DNA of 64,000 nucleotides. Origin: Methylomicrobium lacus_A. GTDB taxonomy: Bacteria > Pseudomonadota > Gammaproteobacteria > Methylococcales > Methylomonadaceae. Positions 1-8,295 of this stretch are shown one piece after another. How positions within the stretch are numbered: the stretch's first letter is position 1; each line of letters starts with the position of its first letter. The DNA is taken from assembly GCF_041897535.1 (NCBI RefSeq), contig NZ_CP169217.1, forward strand, positions 1,550,001-1,614,000, in the 5' to 3' direction. The notes under the pieces are model-generated. The model was not told where the DNA came from and made no database searches. It worked only from the letters and a program-made list of their open reading frames with translations. Made by a program: the position numbers and the translations under genes.

Positions 1-1213
1 AGGCATAGAGGCCGGCGGACGAGGCGCCGTAGGCATCCATCAAGGCGATCTGGATCAGGTCGAAACGCAGCTTCGTGCCGGAGACGAAGCCGCGCGCCTC
101 GCCGATATGCAGCCTGAGGCGGCCATTCGTGAAGATGCCGCCGCTGAAGGCGTCGTACCGGGTCTTGATGTAATCGATCAGTTGGCCGTTCAGTTCGACC
201 GCATCGACCGAGGGAACGCCGAACCATTCGGCCTGCAGCAGATCGCTGCCGGCGCCGACGCCCAAGATCAACAACTGCTCCGGCTTGTTCAGGTGATAGG
301 GCAACGCGGAAGTGGTCTGATCCAGATACGAAATCGTGGCCCGATCGCCGTTGTAGCGGGTCAGCGCGGACATATTGCCCGCATCCGAGAACAGCGCATA
401 CTGGGCGGGCGGCTCGCGCTCGGCGTTCAGGCTGAGGCCGGGCGCATGCCGCAGCGGCGTGACCCTGCTTTCGACCACATCGGTATAGGCGATAGGATTC
501 GAAAAACTGTCGATGATGCGGGTTCCCGGAATCCGCAGCAATTGCTGCATCTCCTTGTACGGGGATATGTGCAGGGTTTTCCAGTCCGAAGGCGCGAGCC
601 ACAAAAGCGCCAGTGCGGCCGCGCAGACGGCCGGTCCCCTCCAGCTTTTTTCCCACGCTATCGAGACCGGCAGGATGCCGGCGAGGCCGATCAGGGCCAG
701 GGCGATCAGCGCTTGGCCTGGCGGCACCAGAAACAATAAACCGATAATGACCAGGCTGCCGAGGCCGGCGCCGGCCAGATCGGCCGCATAGATGCTCGAC
801 ACCTCGTCGCGGAAGCGGAACAGCGCCAGCCCGACCGCGGAGGCTGCGAAAAAAAACGGCAAGGCCAGGAGCAGATAGAGCATCAAAAGATACAGAGGCT
901 GGGCCGGCGACCAAAATAGCTCGGAAGGATTGAACGGCAGGCGCTGCCCGAGCCAGAAGCAGCCCGGGGCCGAGAGACTGAACAGCAAGATGCCGCCGGG
1001 AAACACCCATTGGAAGCGCGCATTCAGCCAGTCCCGGTAAAGCGCCAGAACCACCCCGCTGGCGCCGTAGCCCAACAAGGCCAAGCTGATGATCATGTAG
1101 GCGAAATGATGCCACTGGATGATAGAAAACAGCCGCATCAGCAGGATTTCGTAGCCGATAGCCGCGCCCGAAACCAGTGCGATCGCCAGCGGCAGGCCCG
1201 GATAGCGGTTCAT
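1..1213 (-). CDS. spermidine synthase-like membrane protein (3' end beyond window)
   Basis: The minus-strand reading frame is open from the ATG at 1213 to the left edge, so the C-terminus is missing. The first ~200 residues form several hydrophobic segments (starting MNRYPGLPLAIALVSG). The later part holds a class I SAM-methyltransferase/spermidine-synthase-type nucleotide loop (LGVGAGSD) followed by an acidic strand end (VDAVELNGQ). This architecture, a membrane domain plus a polyamine-synthase-like domain, is known for many bacterial proteins annotated as spermidine synthase-like, whose true substrate is usually unknown. The frame starts 18 bases after the isoaspartate methyltransferase stop. 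A GGAGG lies only 2 bases before the ATG, so a TTG at 1234, overlapping the upstream stop, is an alternative start. Translational coupling with the two upstream methyltransferase genes is likely. Confidence 0.7.
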   Translation of the reverse strand, partial: MNRYPGLPLAIALVSGAAIGYEILLMRLFSIIQWHHFAYMIISLALLGYGASGVVLALYRDWLNARFQWVFPGGILLFSLSAPGCFWLGQRLPFNPSELFWSPAQPLYLLMLYLLLALPFFFAASAVGLALFRFRDEVSSIYAADLAGAGLGSLVIIGLLFLVPPGQALIALALIGLAGILPVSIAWEKSWRGPAVCAAALALLWLAPSDWKTLHISPYKEMQQLLRIPGTRIIDSFSNPIAYTDVVESRVTPLRHAPGLSLNAEREPPAQYALFSDAGNMSALTRYNGDRATISYLDQTTSALPYHLNKPEQLLILGVGAGSDLLQAEWFGVPSVDAVELNGQLIDYIKTRYDAFSGGIFTNGRLRLHIGEARGFVSGTKLRFDLIQIALMDAYGASSAGLYA

Positions 1214-1230
1214 TGCCTCCGGATTCGCGC

Positions 1231-1983
1231 TCAAGGGTGCGTTCCGGTCAGGGGAACGAAGGCCACCGGCAGCAACTGCCGGGTTTTGATTTTCTGATTC
1301 CGGTCTTTTTCGACCAGCACCAGTTGCTGTACATTGAAGCGGTCGCCGACGGGGATCAGCATGCGCCCGCCCGGTTTCAGCTGCTTGATCAAGGGCGGCG
1401 GAATGTGGCTTGCGGCCGCGGTCACCAGAATCGCGTCGAACGGCGCGGCTTCGGGCCAGCCGTAATAGCCGTCGCCGGTGCGGGTGTGGATGTTTTGATA
1501 GCCCAGCTTTTTGATCCGCTCGCGGGCGCTATCGGCCAAGGGCTCGATGATCTCGATGCTGTAAACGTCGGCGCCGACCGTGGCGAGCACCGCCGCCTGG
1601 TAGGCCGAACCGGTACCGATCTCGAGCACCTTGTCGCCGGGTTTCGAATCGAGCAATTCGGTCATCACCGCGACGATGTAAGGCTGTGAAATGGTCTGGC
1701 CATGACCGATCGGCAGCGGCCGATTTTGATAGGCATACGGGCGCTGATCCTCGCCGACGAACTGATGCCGGGGCACGTTGCGTAGCGCGTCCGCAACGGG
1801 GTGGCTCAAGGTTTTTCGTCCCAGCCTATCGGCCGTGTATGCCATATACTCTTCGATTTCGGCCACCATCGCCGCGCGCTGCCGTGCATAGGCATCCGGC
1901 TCTGCCCAAGCAAGGACAGTAGAGAGAAGCAGCAATACCGCCAAGAGCAACAACACCAGCAGTAGATGTTTTGGATGGATCAT
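1231..1983 (-). CDS. pcm: protein-L-isoaspartate O-methyltransferase with N-terminal membrane/signal segment
   Basis: The 250-residue product uses S-adenosylmethionine to methylate L-isoaspartyl residues in damaged proteins, starting their repair. It shows the PCMT signature order: GHGQTISQPYIVA, then the SAM loop VLEIGTGSAYQAAVL, then the post-loop TRTGDGYYGWPEAAPFD. Unlike its neighbour it begins with a strongly hydrophobic stretch (LLLVLLLLAVLLLLSTVLAWA, about residues 6-27) that looks like a signal peptide or anchor, so it probably acts in the periplasm or at the membrane. The ATG at 1983 has AGGAG 9 bases upstream. It lies 52 bases after the paralogue at 2036-2701 and is probably co-transcribed with it. 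Confidence 0.9.
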   Translation of the reverse strand: MIHPKHLLLVLLLLAVLLLLSTVLAWAEPDAYARQRAAMVAEIEEYMAYTADRLGRKTLSHPVADALRNVPRHQFVGEDQRPYAYQNRPLPIGHGQTISQPYIVAVMTELLDSKPGDKVLEIGTGSAYQAAVLATVGADVYSIEIIEPLADSARERIKKLGYQNIHTRTGDGYYGWPEAAPFDAILVTAAASHIPPPLIKQLKPGGRMLIPVGDRFNVQQLVLVEKDRNQKIKTRQLLPVAFVPLTGTHP

Positions 1984-2035
1984 TACGATAAACTCCTAGG
2001 CCTAAGCTTTAGCTATCCGACCCTTAACCGTGTAT

Positions 2036-2701
2036 TTAGTGCCATTTTTTCGGCTGATCGACCAAGGGCACGAAGGCGACGTCTAGGATTTTGCTGATCT
2101 TGTGCGGCCCTTTCGCCCGTTTTTCAAGCAGGATCAGTTCCTGGTGCCCGAAAGGATGGCCGAGCGGAATCACGAGCCGCCCTCCGACTTTCAACTGGTC
2201 GATCAGCGCATCCGGCACATAAGGCGCGGCGGCGGTCACGATGATACCGTCATAGGGCGCCTGTTCCGGCCAGCCGTCATAACCGTTGCCGACCTTGGCG
2301 TGGATGTTTTGATAAGCGAGTCTTTTGAAACGATCGACCGCTTCGAGGCTCAAATCTTCTATCACCTCGAGCGTGTAAACCCGGGCGGCCAGAAGCGACA
2401 GGATGGCGGTCTGATAACCCGAACCGGTGCCGATTTCGAGGATCGCATCGGTCGGCTTAATGTCCAGAAAATCGGTCATCAGCGCGACGATGAAAGGCTG
2501 GGAGATGGTCTGGCCGTAACCGATCGGCAGCGGCCCGTTATCGAATGCCAAACACGTCATGCCGGGATCGACGAACTGCTCGCGCGGCACGTCGCGCATC
2601 GCCTCCATCACCTCCGGCGAGAGCGTTTTGCGGCCGGTCAAAAAGGCGGTCAGGAGGGTTTCCTGCCGGATATCTTCCAGCATATGGTGAATGTTTTTCA
2701 T
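2036..2701 (-). CDS. pcm: protein-L-isoaspartate O-methyltransferase (cytoplasmic paralogue)
   Basis: This is a second PCMT, with GYGQTISQPFIVALMT, the SAM-binding loop ILEIGTGSGYQTAIL and NGYDGWPEQAPYDGI. It has no leader and is therefore expected in the cytoplasm. A longer frame opens at a TTG (2716). The ATG at 2701 (MKNIHHMLEDIRQ) sits behind an AAGAGA purine stretch and is the more likely start, giving 221 residues, close to the usual family length. It is the first gene of a minus-strand run pcm - pcm - spermidine-synthase-like. In enterobacteria pcm sits next to nlpD-rpoS. Here nlpD-rpoS is in the same window but about 10 kb away. Confidence 0.92.
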   Translation of the reverse strand: MKNIHHMLEDIRQETLLTAFLTGRKTLSPEVMEAMRDVPREQFVDPGMTCLAFDNGPLPIGYGQTISQPFIVALMTDFLDIKPTDAILEIGTGSGYQTAILSLLAARVYTLEVIEDLSLEAVDRFKRLAYQNIHAKVGNGYDGWPEQAPYDGIIVTAAAPYVPDALIDQLKVGGRLVIPLGHPFGHQELILLEKRAKGPHKISKILDVAFVPLVDQPKKWH

Positions 2702-2857
2702 AGTCTCTTGGTACAATGGCTTGACGAAGACTTGGACCTGAAGTTAAACAAGAATATCGCCTGAAGGTTCCGGACGGCTAAAAAATATCCGTCGGCCTGC
2801 GCCGGGCGAAACGGGCGCCCGTTCGTCTCGTCCCGGTGGAGAAAGCAGGCGCTTCAA

Positions 2858-2866
2858 TGGTATGAT
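2858..2866 (+). promoter_or_regulatory. possible extended -10 promoter of gcvH
   Basis: TGGTATGAT matches an extended -10 element (TGnTATAAT, one mismatch), 74 bases before the gcvH start; no convincing -35 is seen. The rest of the 2702-2939 gap holds no gene that I can recognise, and I found no glycine-riboswitch core in it. Confidence 0.3.
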
Positions 2867-2939
2867 GGACGCAGAAACGATGCCTGGCGCGGGCTTCTCC
2901 GCCGCCCAAAGAGTTTGTAATTTATCAACAGAGGACGAT

Positions 2940-3326
2940 ATGAGTGATTTGCCGGAAAATCTGAAATACGCCGCGACCCATGAATGGGCGAAACAGGAAA
3001 GCGACAATGTGGTGCGCGTCGGCATCACCGACTTCGCGCAACAGGAATTGGGCGACCTGGTCTATGTCGAGTTGCCGGAGGTCGGCCGCAAAGTAGAGGC
3101 TAAGGAGCAATGCGCGGTGGTCGAATCGGTCAAGACCGCTTCCGACCTGTACAGCCCGGTCAGCGGCGAGATCGTCGCGGTCAATGACAGTTTGTCCGAC
3201 AGTCCCGAACAGGTCAACGATGCGCCCTACGACGCCTGGATTTTTTGCGTAAAAGCCGACGATACTTCCACCTTGGATCAATTGATGGATGCCGGCGCCT
3301 ATCAGCAAATGATAGACGCCGATTAA
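2940..3326 (+). CDS. gcvH: glycine cleavage system H protein
   Basis: This 128-residue protein is the lipoylated carrier that shuttles the methylamine intermediate between the P, T and L proteins of the glycine cleavage complex. The sequence has the family start (MSDLPENLKYAATHEW) and the lipoyl-lysine segment CAVVESVKTASDLYSP, where the lysine in VKTAS is the modified residue. Length equals that of the E. coli protein (129 aa). An upstream in-frame ATG exists at 2862, but the family start at 2940 has a GAGGA ribosome-binding sequence just before it. No gcvT or gcvP is nearby. Confidence 0.95.
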   Translation: MSDLPENLKYAATHEWAKQESDNVVRVGITDFAQQELGDLVYVELPEVGRKVEAKEQCAVVESVKTASDLYSPVSGEIVAVNDSLSDSPEQVNDAPYDAWIFCVKADDTSTLDQLMDAGAYQQMIDAD

Positions 3327-3396
3327 GCAGAGCCCGGCAAGCGACGGCGCCTGGCGCATCGTCAGCCCCTTTTCAAACAACCTTTTATGGTAGTGC

Positions 3397-3768
3397 ATGG
3401 CAAATCAAAATGAGAAAGGCCTCAAGCGCCTGATCAATGCGTGTTATTTTTCGGCGGCCGGATTCAAGGCGGTGTGGACGCATGAGGAAGCGTTCCGGCA
3501 GGAGGTGTTGCTGTTTGCGGTCACCACGCCGTTGGCGATCTGGCTGGGCCAGTCGCCGATCGAAAAATTGCTATTGATCGGCAGCATCGTGCTGGTATTG
3601 CTGGTCGAATTGTTGAATTCGGCGATCGAGGCGGTCGTCGATCGGGTCGGACTGGAACGCCACGAATTATCGGGCCGCGCCAAGGACATCGGCTCGTCGG
3701 CGGTGATGTTGTCGCTGGTCTGGGCGGCGGTTACTTGGGCTTACATACTATTAGGAGTTAAATCATGA
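3397..3768 (+). CDS. dgkA: diacylglycerol kinase
   Basis: This is a small inner-membrane kinase of 123 residues that phosphorylates diacylglycerol to phosphatidate, recycling lipid from periplasmic glucan or lipid-modification reactions. It has the DgkA hallmarks: an N-terminal amphipathic helix (KGLKRLINACYFSAAGFK), the conserved acidic motif VELLNSAIEAVVDRVGLE, RAKDIGSSAVML, and three membrane helices. Its TGA overlaps the ATG of the next gene by 4 bases, so it is translationally coupled to the kinase at 3765 and then to mazG. Confidence 0.95.
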   Translation: MANQNEKGLKRLINACYFSAAGFKAVWTHEEAFRQEVLLFAVTTPLAIWLGQSPIEKLLLIGSIVLVLLVELLNSAIEAVVDRVGLERHELSGRAKDIGSSAVMLSLVWAAVTWAYILLGVKS

Positions 3769-4700
3769 GCGCATTGATCTGCGGTTCGATGGCATACGAC
3801 ACGATCATGGTGTTCCATGACCACTTCAAGAATCACATCCTGCCGGACAAGGTGCATATCCTGAACGTGTCGTTTCTGGTGCCGGTGATGCGCCGCGAGT
3901 TCGGCGGCTGCGCCGGCAACATCGCCTACAACCTGAATCTGCTCGACGAAGAGCCGCTGATCATGGCGACCGTCGGCCACGATTTCGAGCCTTACATGCA
4001 ATGGCTTTGCCAGAACGGCCTGTCGCGCGAATTCATCCGGATTCTCGACAACCATTACACCGGCCAGGCCTATATCACCACCGACGAAGACGACAATCAG
4101 ATTACCGCGTTCCATCCGGGCGCGATGAGCGAGTCGCACCTGAATTCGGTGCCGACCCATCGGGACGACATCACGATCGGCATCGTCTCGCCGGACGGCA
4201 GGGACGGCATGCTCTTGCATGCGGCGCAATTCCGCGAGCTCGATATTCCGTTCATTTTCGATCCGGGCCAGGGCATTCCGATGTTCAACGGCGAGGAACT
4301 CCTGACCTTCCTCGACCAAGCCACCTGGGCGGTGGTCAACGACTACGAATCCGAACTGCTGCAGCAGCGCACCGGCCTGCCGCTCGACGAACTGGCCAAG
4401 CGGGTCGAGGCGCTGATCGTGACGCTCGGCGCGCAGGGCTCGAAAATTTATACGCATGGCCGCTGCATCGACATTCCGTCCGCGCCGCCGAAACAACTGC
4501 TCGATCCGACCGGCTGCGGCGACGCCTACCGCGCCGGCCTCTTGTACGGCCTGATGAACGAACTCGACTGGGCCGTGACCGGACGGATCGCTTCCCTGAT
4601 GGGCACGATCAAGATCGAACATAACGGCACGCAGAACCACAGCTTCGACATGGATGCCTTCAAGCAGCGCTACCGGGAAAGTTTCGGCTCCGAGTTTTGA
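3765..4700 (+). CDS. PfkB-family carbohydrate/adenosine kinase
   Basis: This 311-residue ribokinase-fold sugar kinase has the PfkB substrate lid region at the N-terminus (FGGCAGNIAYNLNLL) and the C-terminal anion-hole/catalytic motif DPTGCGDAYRAGLLYG, in which the Asp of GCGD is the catalytic base. The overall pattern (FLVPVMRREFGGCAGN, FHPGAMSES, VNDYE) resembles the bacterial adenosine kinase type better than ribokinase or fructokinase, so adenosine salvage is the best guess. The gene starts 4 bases inside dgkA and its stop overlaps a possible TTG start of mazG. Nucleoside kinase plus mazG would fit nucleotide-pool housekeeping. Confidence 0.82.
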   Translation: MSALICGSMAYDTIMVFHDHFKNHILPDKVHILNVSFLVPVMRREFGGCAGNIAYNLNLLDEEPLIMATVGHDFEPYMQWLCQNGLSREFIRILDNHYTGQAYITTDEDDNQITAFHPGAMSESHLNSVPTHRDDITIGIVSPDGRDGMLLHAAQFRELDIPFIFDPGQGIPMFNGEELLTFLDQATWAVVNDYESELLQQRTGLPLDELAKRVEALIVTLGAQGSKIYTHGRCIDIPSAPPKQLLDPTGCGDAYRAGLLYGLMNELDWAVTGRIASLMGTIKIEHNGTQNHSFDMDAFKQRYRESFGSEF

Positions 4701-4705
4701 CCGAC

Positions 4706-5512
4706 ATGCTGAAAAACACCCAAAACCTCCTGGACATCATGGCGCGCCTGCGCGATCCCGAGCGGGGCTGCCCCTGGGACCTGCGGCAGGATTTCGCTAC
4801 GCTGATCCCTTATCTGATCGAAGAGGCCTACGAAGTCGTCGATGCGATCGAACGCAACGACATGGACGACCTGCGCTCCGAGCTCGGCGATCTGTTGTTG
4901 CAGGTCGTTTTTCATTCGCAATTGGCGAAGGAACGCGGCCTGTTCGATTTCGAACAGGTTTCGGCAAGCATCAGCGACAAACTGATTCGCCGGCATCCGC
5001 ACGTCTTCGCCGACGCGGTCTTCGAGACCGACGCGGAGCGCCAAGAGGCCTGGGAACAGGCCAAGGCCGAGGAACGCCGGGCCAAAGAGACCTCGGCGGA
5101 ACCGGTCAGCGTACTGGCCGGCGTCGCGGGCAGCCTGCCGGCCCTGCTCGAATGCGAAAAGATTCAGGACCGCGCCGCGCAGCACGGCTTCGACTGGCCC
5201 GACGCGCCGCCGGTCTTCGACAAGGTGATGGAGGAACTCGAGGAAGTCCGGGAAGCCTGGCAGTCGGGCGATCAATATCATATCCGCGAGGAAATCGGCG
5301 ATTTGTTGCTGGTAGTCGTGAACCTTGCGCGGCATCTCGATGTGAATGCCGAAATGGCGCTGAAGGAAAGCACCAAAAAATTCTCGCGCCGCTTCAATTA
5401 CATCGAACAGCAGGTCGCCTCCTCCGGCCGCAATCTGACCGATTGCGATCTTTATGAGCTCGATGCCTTCTGGCACGAGGCGAAGCAGGTGCTCAAGCGT
5501 AAAACAGATTAG
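4706..5512 (+). CDS. mazG: nucleoside triphosphate pyrophosphohydrolase MazG
   Basis: MazG hydrolyses NTPs and dNTPs to monophosphates and pyrophosphate, which cleans the nucleotide pool. The protein carries two MazG domains. The first has LRDPERGCPWDLRQDF, the metal-binding EEAYEVVDAIE and ELGDLLLQVVFH; the second has KVMEELEEVREAW and EEIGDLLLVVVNLARHLDV. Length (268-271 aa) is that of the E. coli enzyme. The family alignment favours the ATG at 4706 (MLKNTQNLLDIMARL); a TTG at 4697 would overlap the upstream stop by 4 bases and is the alternative start. Confidence 0.93.
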   Translation: MLKNTQNLLDIMARLRDPERGCPWDLRQDFATLIPYLIEEAYEVVDAIERNDMDDLRSELGDLLLQVVFHSQLAKERGLFDFEQVSASISDKLIRRHPHVFADAVFETDAERQEAWEQAKAEERRAKETSAEPVSVLAGVAGSLPALLECEKIQDRAAQHGFDWPDAPPVFDKVMEELEEVREAWQSGDQYHIREEIGDLLLVVVNLARHLDVNAEMALKESTKKFSRRFNYIEQQVASSGRNLTDCDLYELDAFWHEAKQVLKRKTD

Positions 5513-5560
5513 AGTCATCTGTCGTAACAGACTTCCCTGCCCCCTCGAATACAGGTTCTC

Positions 5561-6580
5561 ATGAAACAGATTTTATACGCTCTCGCGCTGGCATCGATGT
5601 TGATGACCAGCCAACACGCCTCGGCTCGCGGGCAACAAGCCGCGCAGAAAGCTGCCCAAACGGCGCCGCTGCAATGCGTCGCCTTCAGCCCCTACGTCGG
5701 CCAGTTGAACCCCGATTACGGTCCGCATCCGACTCAAGCCCAAATCGAGCAATTGCTGGACGTGCTGGTCGAGAAAACGCCTTTCCGCTGCATCATGACC
5801 TACGGCGTATTGAACGGCCTCGACGCGACGTTTGCGGCGGCCGAGGCGAGAGGAATCAAGGTGATTGCGATCCTGTGGCTCGACAAAGACATCGAGGTCA
5901 ATTCCGCCTCGATCTCGAAAGGCATCGCAGTCGCCAGAACCTACCCGAAAACGATCATCAAGCTCAGTTGCGGTTCGGAAGTCCGCACCCGCCACGGCAA
6001 CGCGCTGGATAGCGAGATAACCCGCTGCATCAACGCGATGCGCGAGGCGAAGATCGCGCAGCCGGTCACCACGATCGATACCTGGTGGGAATGGTGCAAC
6101 CGCGCGACGCCTTGCCAGCAGACCGTTTTCGCAAACTCGGTCGACTGGATCGGCATCAATATATTTCCCTGGTGGGAGAACAAGCATGCCGGCGTTTTTT
6201 CCTGCACGCCGGCCGAGAAAGCGGCCGATTTCCATCTGGCGAGACGCGAGGATATCCGGCGCGCCTACCCCGGCAAGGACGTGATCGTAACCGAATTCGG
6301 CTGGCCCTATGCGCCCGAAGGCGCAACCGAAACCAATGTCCATACCGGCGAGCATTGCGGCATCGCCAACCGCAAGAATCAGGCCTTGGTAATCCGCTCG
6401 ACGCTGAAAAAGCTGGCCGAAAAACAAGGGTCAGGCGTCGTCTTCGAAGCCTTTTCGGAAAACTGGAAACCCAGCAACGAAGGCCTGTTCGGAGGCTCCT
6501 GGGGCATCTGTTCCGGCGAACCGCCGCATGACTGCCTGACCGATTTGACGGCCCAGCCCCAAAAAAGCAAGCGGCACTGA
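5561..6580 (+). CDS. secreted glycoside hydrolase family 17-like protein
   Basis: The 339-residue protein begins with a signal peptide (MKQILYALALASMLMTSQHASA) and then a TIM-barrel-like domain. Features typical of GH17 glucan 1,3-beta-glucosidases are visible: FSPYVGQLNPDYG near the mature N-terminus, the strand IIKLSCGSEV carrying a likely acid/base Glu, GINIFPWWEN, and VIVTEFGWPYAPEG, where the Glu of TEFGWP aligns with the family nucleophile. It could remodel beta-glucan in the periplasm or cell envelope; the substrate is unknown. The gene stands alone, with about 366 bases of non-coding DNA after it. Confidence 0.7.
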   Translation: MKQILYALALASMLMTSQHASARGQQAAQKAAQTAPLQCVAFSPYVGQLNPDYGPHPTQAQIEQLLDVLVEKTPFRCIMTYGVLNGLDATFAAAEARGIKVIAILWLDKDIEVNSASISKGIAVARTYPKTIIKLSCGSEVRTRHGNALDSEITRCINAMREAKIAQPVTTIDTWWEWCNRATPCQQTVFANSVDWIGINIFPWWENKHAGVFSCTPAEKAADFHLARREDIRRAYPGKDVIVTEFGWPYAPEGATETNVHTGEHCGIANRKNQALVIRSTLKKLAEKQGSGVVFEAFSENWKPSNEGLFGGSWGICSGEPPHDCLTDLTAQPQKSKRH

Positions 6581-6744
6581 GCCCTGCTAACGGCAAACTC
6601 GAAAGAAAATCTTCAATCCATCTCGTTAAACCGTTCAGGATGAGCCTGTCGCCCCTGAAGGGTTTAACCGAGCGACTCTGGGGCATGTATTAGCCCTTCC
6701 TAAATAGATTCCTCCCCTTTTCCGTACTTTGCTAAAATAATAGC

Positions 6745-6902
6745 CATGGGTATAGCTTAAGGAAAATTTACGGGATCTACTGTTAAGCTAGCGAGTTCTT
6801 CGTCGCGTTGCCACACAGTTTTCGTGGTATGCCGCTTGGCCCGCGCTGGCTTCACGGCAACGCCCCGAGCGATTCGACTTACTCCGTTCCGCGCGTCCCA
6901 TG
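6745..6902 (+). ncRNA. possible structured RNA or long leader upstream of the D,D-carboxypeptidase gene
   Basis: The 366-base gap 6581-6946 contains nested complementary segments: CATGGG (6745-6750) with CCCATG (6897-6902), GCGTTGCC (6805-6812) with GGCAACGC (6856-6863), and an inner hairpin CCAC/GTGG (6811-6814 with 6824-6827). A TAAAAT (-10-like, 6733-6738) lies just upstream and a run of eight T follows at about 6930. I do not recognise an RNA family. It may be a 5' UTR element of the downstream gene or a small RNA. Confidence 0.3.
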
Positions 6903-6946
6903 CCCCCACCCTTTTTGAGTCGGTCAGTTTTTTTTGAGATTTTTCA

Positions 6947-8137
6947 ATGCGTAAAGTAAAGTCGTTTGTTGTTGTACTGCTGGCGTTAGGGGCATTTCTG
7001 CTGGCCGGCTCCGCCCAGGCGCGCCATGCCGCGATCATGATCGACGCCGAAAACGGCAATGTGCTGCACGAAATCGATGCGACGCGCCCCTGGTATCCGG
7101 CGTCGCTGACCAAGGTGATGACGCTGTACATGGCCTTCGAGGCGCTCAGCCGAGGGCAAATCGGCCTGCACGACAGGATGACCACATCCTCTCATGCGTC
7201 CCGGCAACCGCAAAGCAAGCTGGGCCTCCGTGCGGGCGAAACCCTGAGCGTCGAAGAGGCGATACTGGCCGTGATCACCCGCTCGGCTAACGACGCGGCG
7301 GTCGTGCTGGGCGAACATCTGGGCGGCAGCGAGGAAGCATTCGCGTCGCAGATGACCGCCAAGGCGCGCCAGTTGGGCATGTACAACTCCCGCTTCATGA
7401 ACGCGACCGGTTTGCCTAACAATTTGCAGGTTACCACGCCGCGCGATTTGGCGGTACTGGCCTGGAAAATCATGAAGAATTTTCCCAACTATTATCCTTA
7501 CTTTGGCAGCCACGGCTTTTTCTTCAAAGGACGCGAGCTGCACGGCATCAACAAGTTCACCGCCCGTTACCCCGGCGCGGAAGGCATGAAAACCGGCTTC
7601 ACCTGCGGCTCCGGCTTCAACCTGATGAGCTCGGCATCCCAGAACGGCAAGCGCTTGATCGGCGTTGTGATGGGCGGCATGACCAGCGCGGAACGCTACC
7701 AGCTGATGATGAACATGATGGACGGGGGCTTTTCCAATCGCTACGGCGACGGCTCGTATCGCAACATCAGCACGATGACCGAAAGCATGGGCGGCGAGCC
7801 GCCTTATCAGCTCGGTTGCGGCAACCGCAGAGGCATTACGGTCGCATCCGGCGATGACAATGTTCCGCATGCGAGTTATCATCGGCCCGCGGCCAAACAT
7901 TACCAAGCGCACCACCGAACCCGCGCCGCCTCAGGCTATCACCGCCTCGCAGCCGGCAAGACACGGTCCGGCAAAAACATCATCAGCAAGCGCGGTGCGA
8001 AGCGCGGCATGACAGTCGCCAAAAATAAACGCGGCGGCGTGACGCGGGTCGCCAAAAAAACCACCGGCACGAAATCGAAAACCGCAAAGTCTTCGGTCGC
8101 TCGCAAGACCGTCAAGAAAAGAAGCAAGTCTGCGTAA
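6947..8137 (+). CDS. D-alanyl-D-alanine carboxypeptidase with lysine-rich C-terminal tail
   Basis: This is a periplasmic penicillin-binding protein of the S11 family that trims the terminal D-Ala from peptidoglycan pentapeptides. A signal peptide (VVVLLALGAFLLAGSAQA) precedes the catalytic SxxK tetrad (PASLTKVM), SxN (RSANDAAVV) and KTG (GMKTGFTC). The catalytic domain ends near residue 270. The last ~100 residues are unusual, rich in His, Arg, Lys, Ala and Thr (GAKRGMTVAKNKRGG, KKTTGTKSKTAKSS), resembling histone-H1-like or SPOR-less basic tails. The tail may bind anionic cell-wall polymers or nucleic acid; this is inference. The 396-residue length exceeds a minimal PBP7-type enzyme because of this tail. 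Confidence 0.87.
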   Translation: MRKVKSFVVVLLALGAFLLAGSAQARHAAIMIDAENGNVLHEIDATRPWYPASLTKVMTLYMAFEALSRGQIGLHDRMTTSSHASRQPQSKLGLRAGETLSVEEAILAVITRSANDAAVVLGEHLGGSEEAFASQMTAKARQLGMYNSRFMNATGLPNNLQVTTPRDLAVLAWKIMKNFPNYYPYFGSHGFFFKGRELHGINKFTARYPGAEGMKTGFTCGSGFNLMSSASQNGKRLIGVVMGGMTSAERYQLMMNMMDGGFSNRYGDGSYRNISTMTESMGGEPPYQLGCGNRRGITVASGDDNVPHASYHRPAAKHYQAHHRTRAASGYHRLAAGKTRSGKNIISKRGAKRGMTVAKNKRGGVTRVAKKTTGTKSKTAKSSVARKTVKKRSKSA

Positions 8138-8295
8138 CCCCCTGAGGGTTAGACTCCGCGCATCATTCCAATTTTTCAGGATTTGAAGGGTGCGCGGTAC
8201 TGACAAGGCTTTGATAGCATCCTTTTTCCCCTTGGGAATGATGTTCCCACGACGCCTAATATAAACAGCAATCCAACCTCTAAGAGCACTTAGCA

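Noticed and set aside
2702..2939. Glycine riboswitch upstream of gcvH
   Set aside because: I could not find the conserved aptamer core or tandem arrangement; only an extended -10 element is visible.
6757..6903. tmRNA-like or 6S-like sequence on the minus strand (GCGACGAAGAACTCGCTAG, CATACCACGAAAAC)
   Set aside because: The short similarity to a tmRNA tag region and to a 6S hairpin is not backed by the tmRNA 5' GGATTCGACGGG motif, a CCA-ended acceptor, or the full 6S secondary structure.
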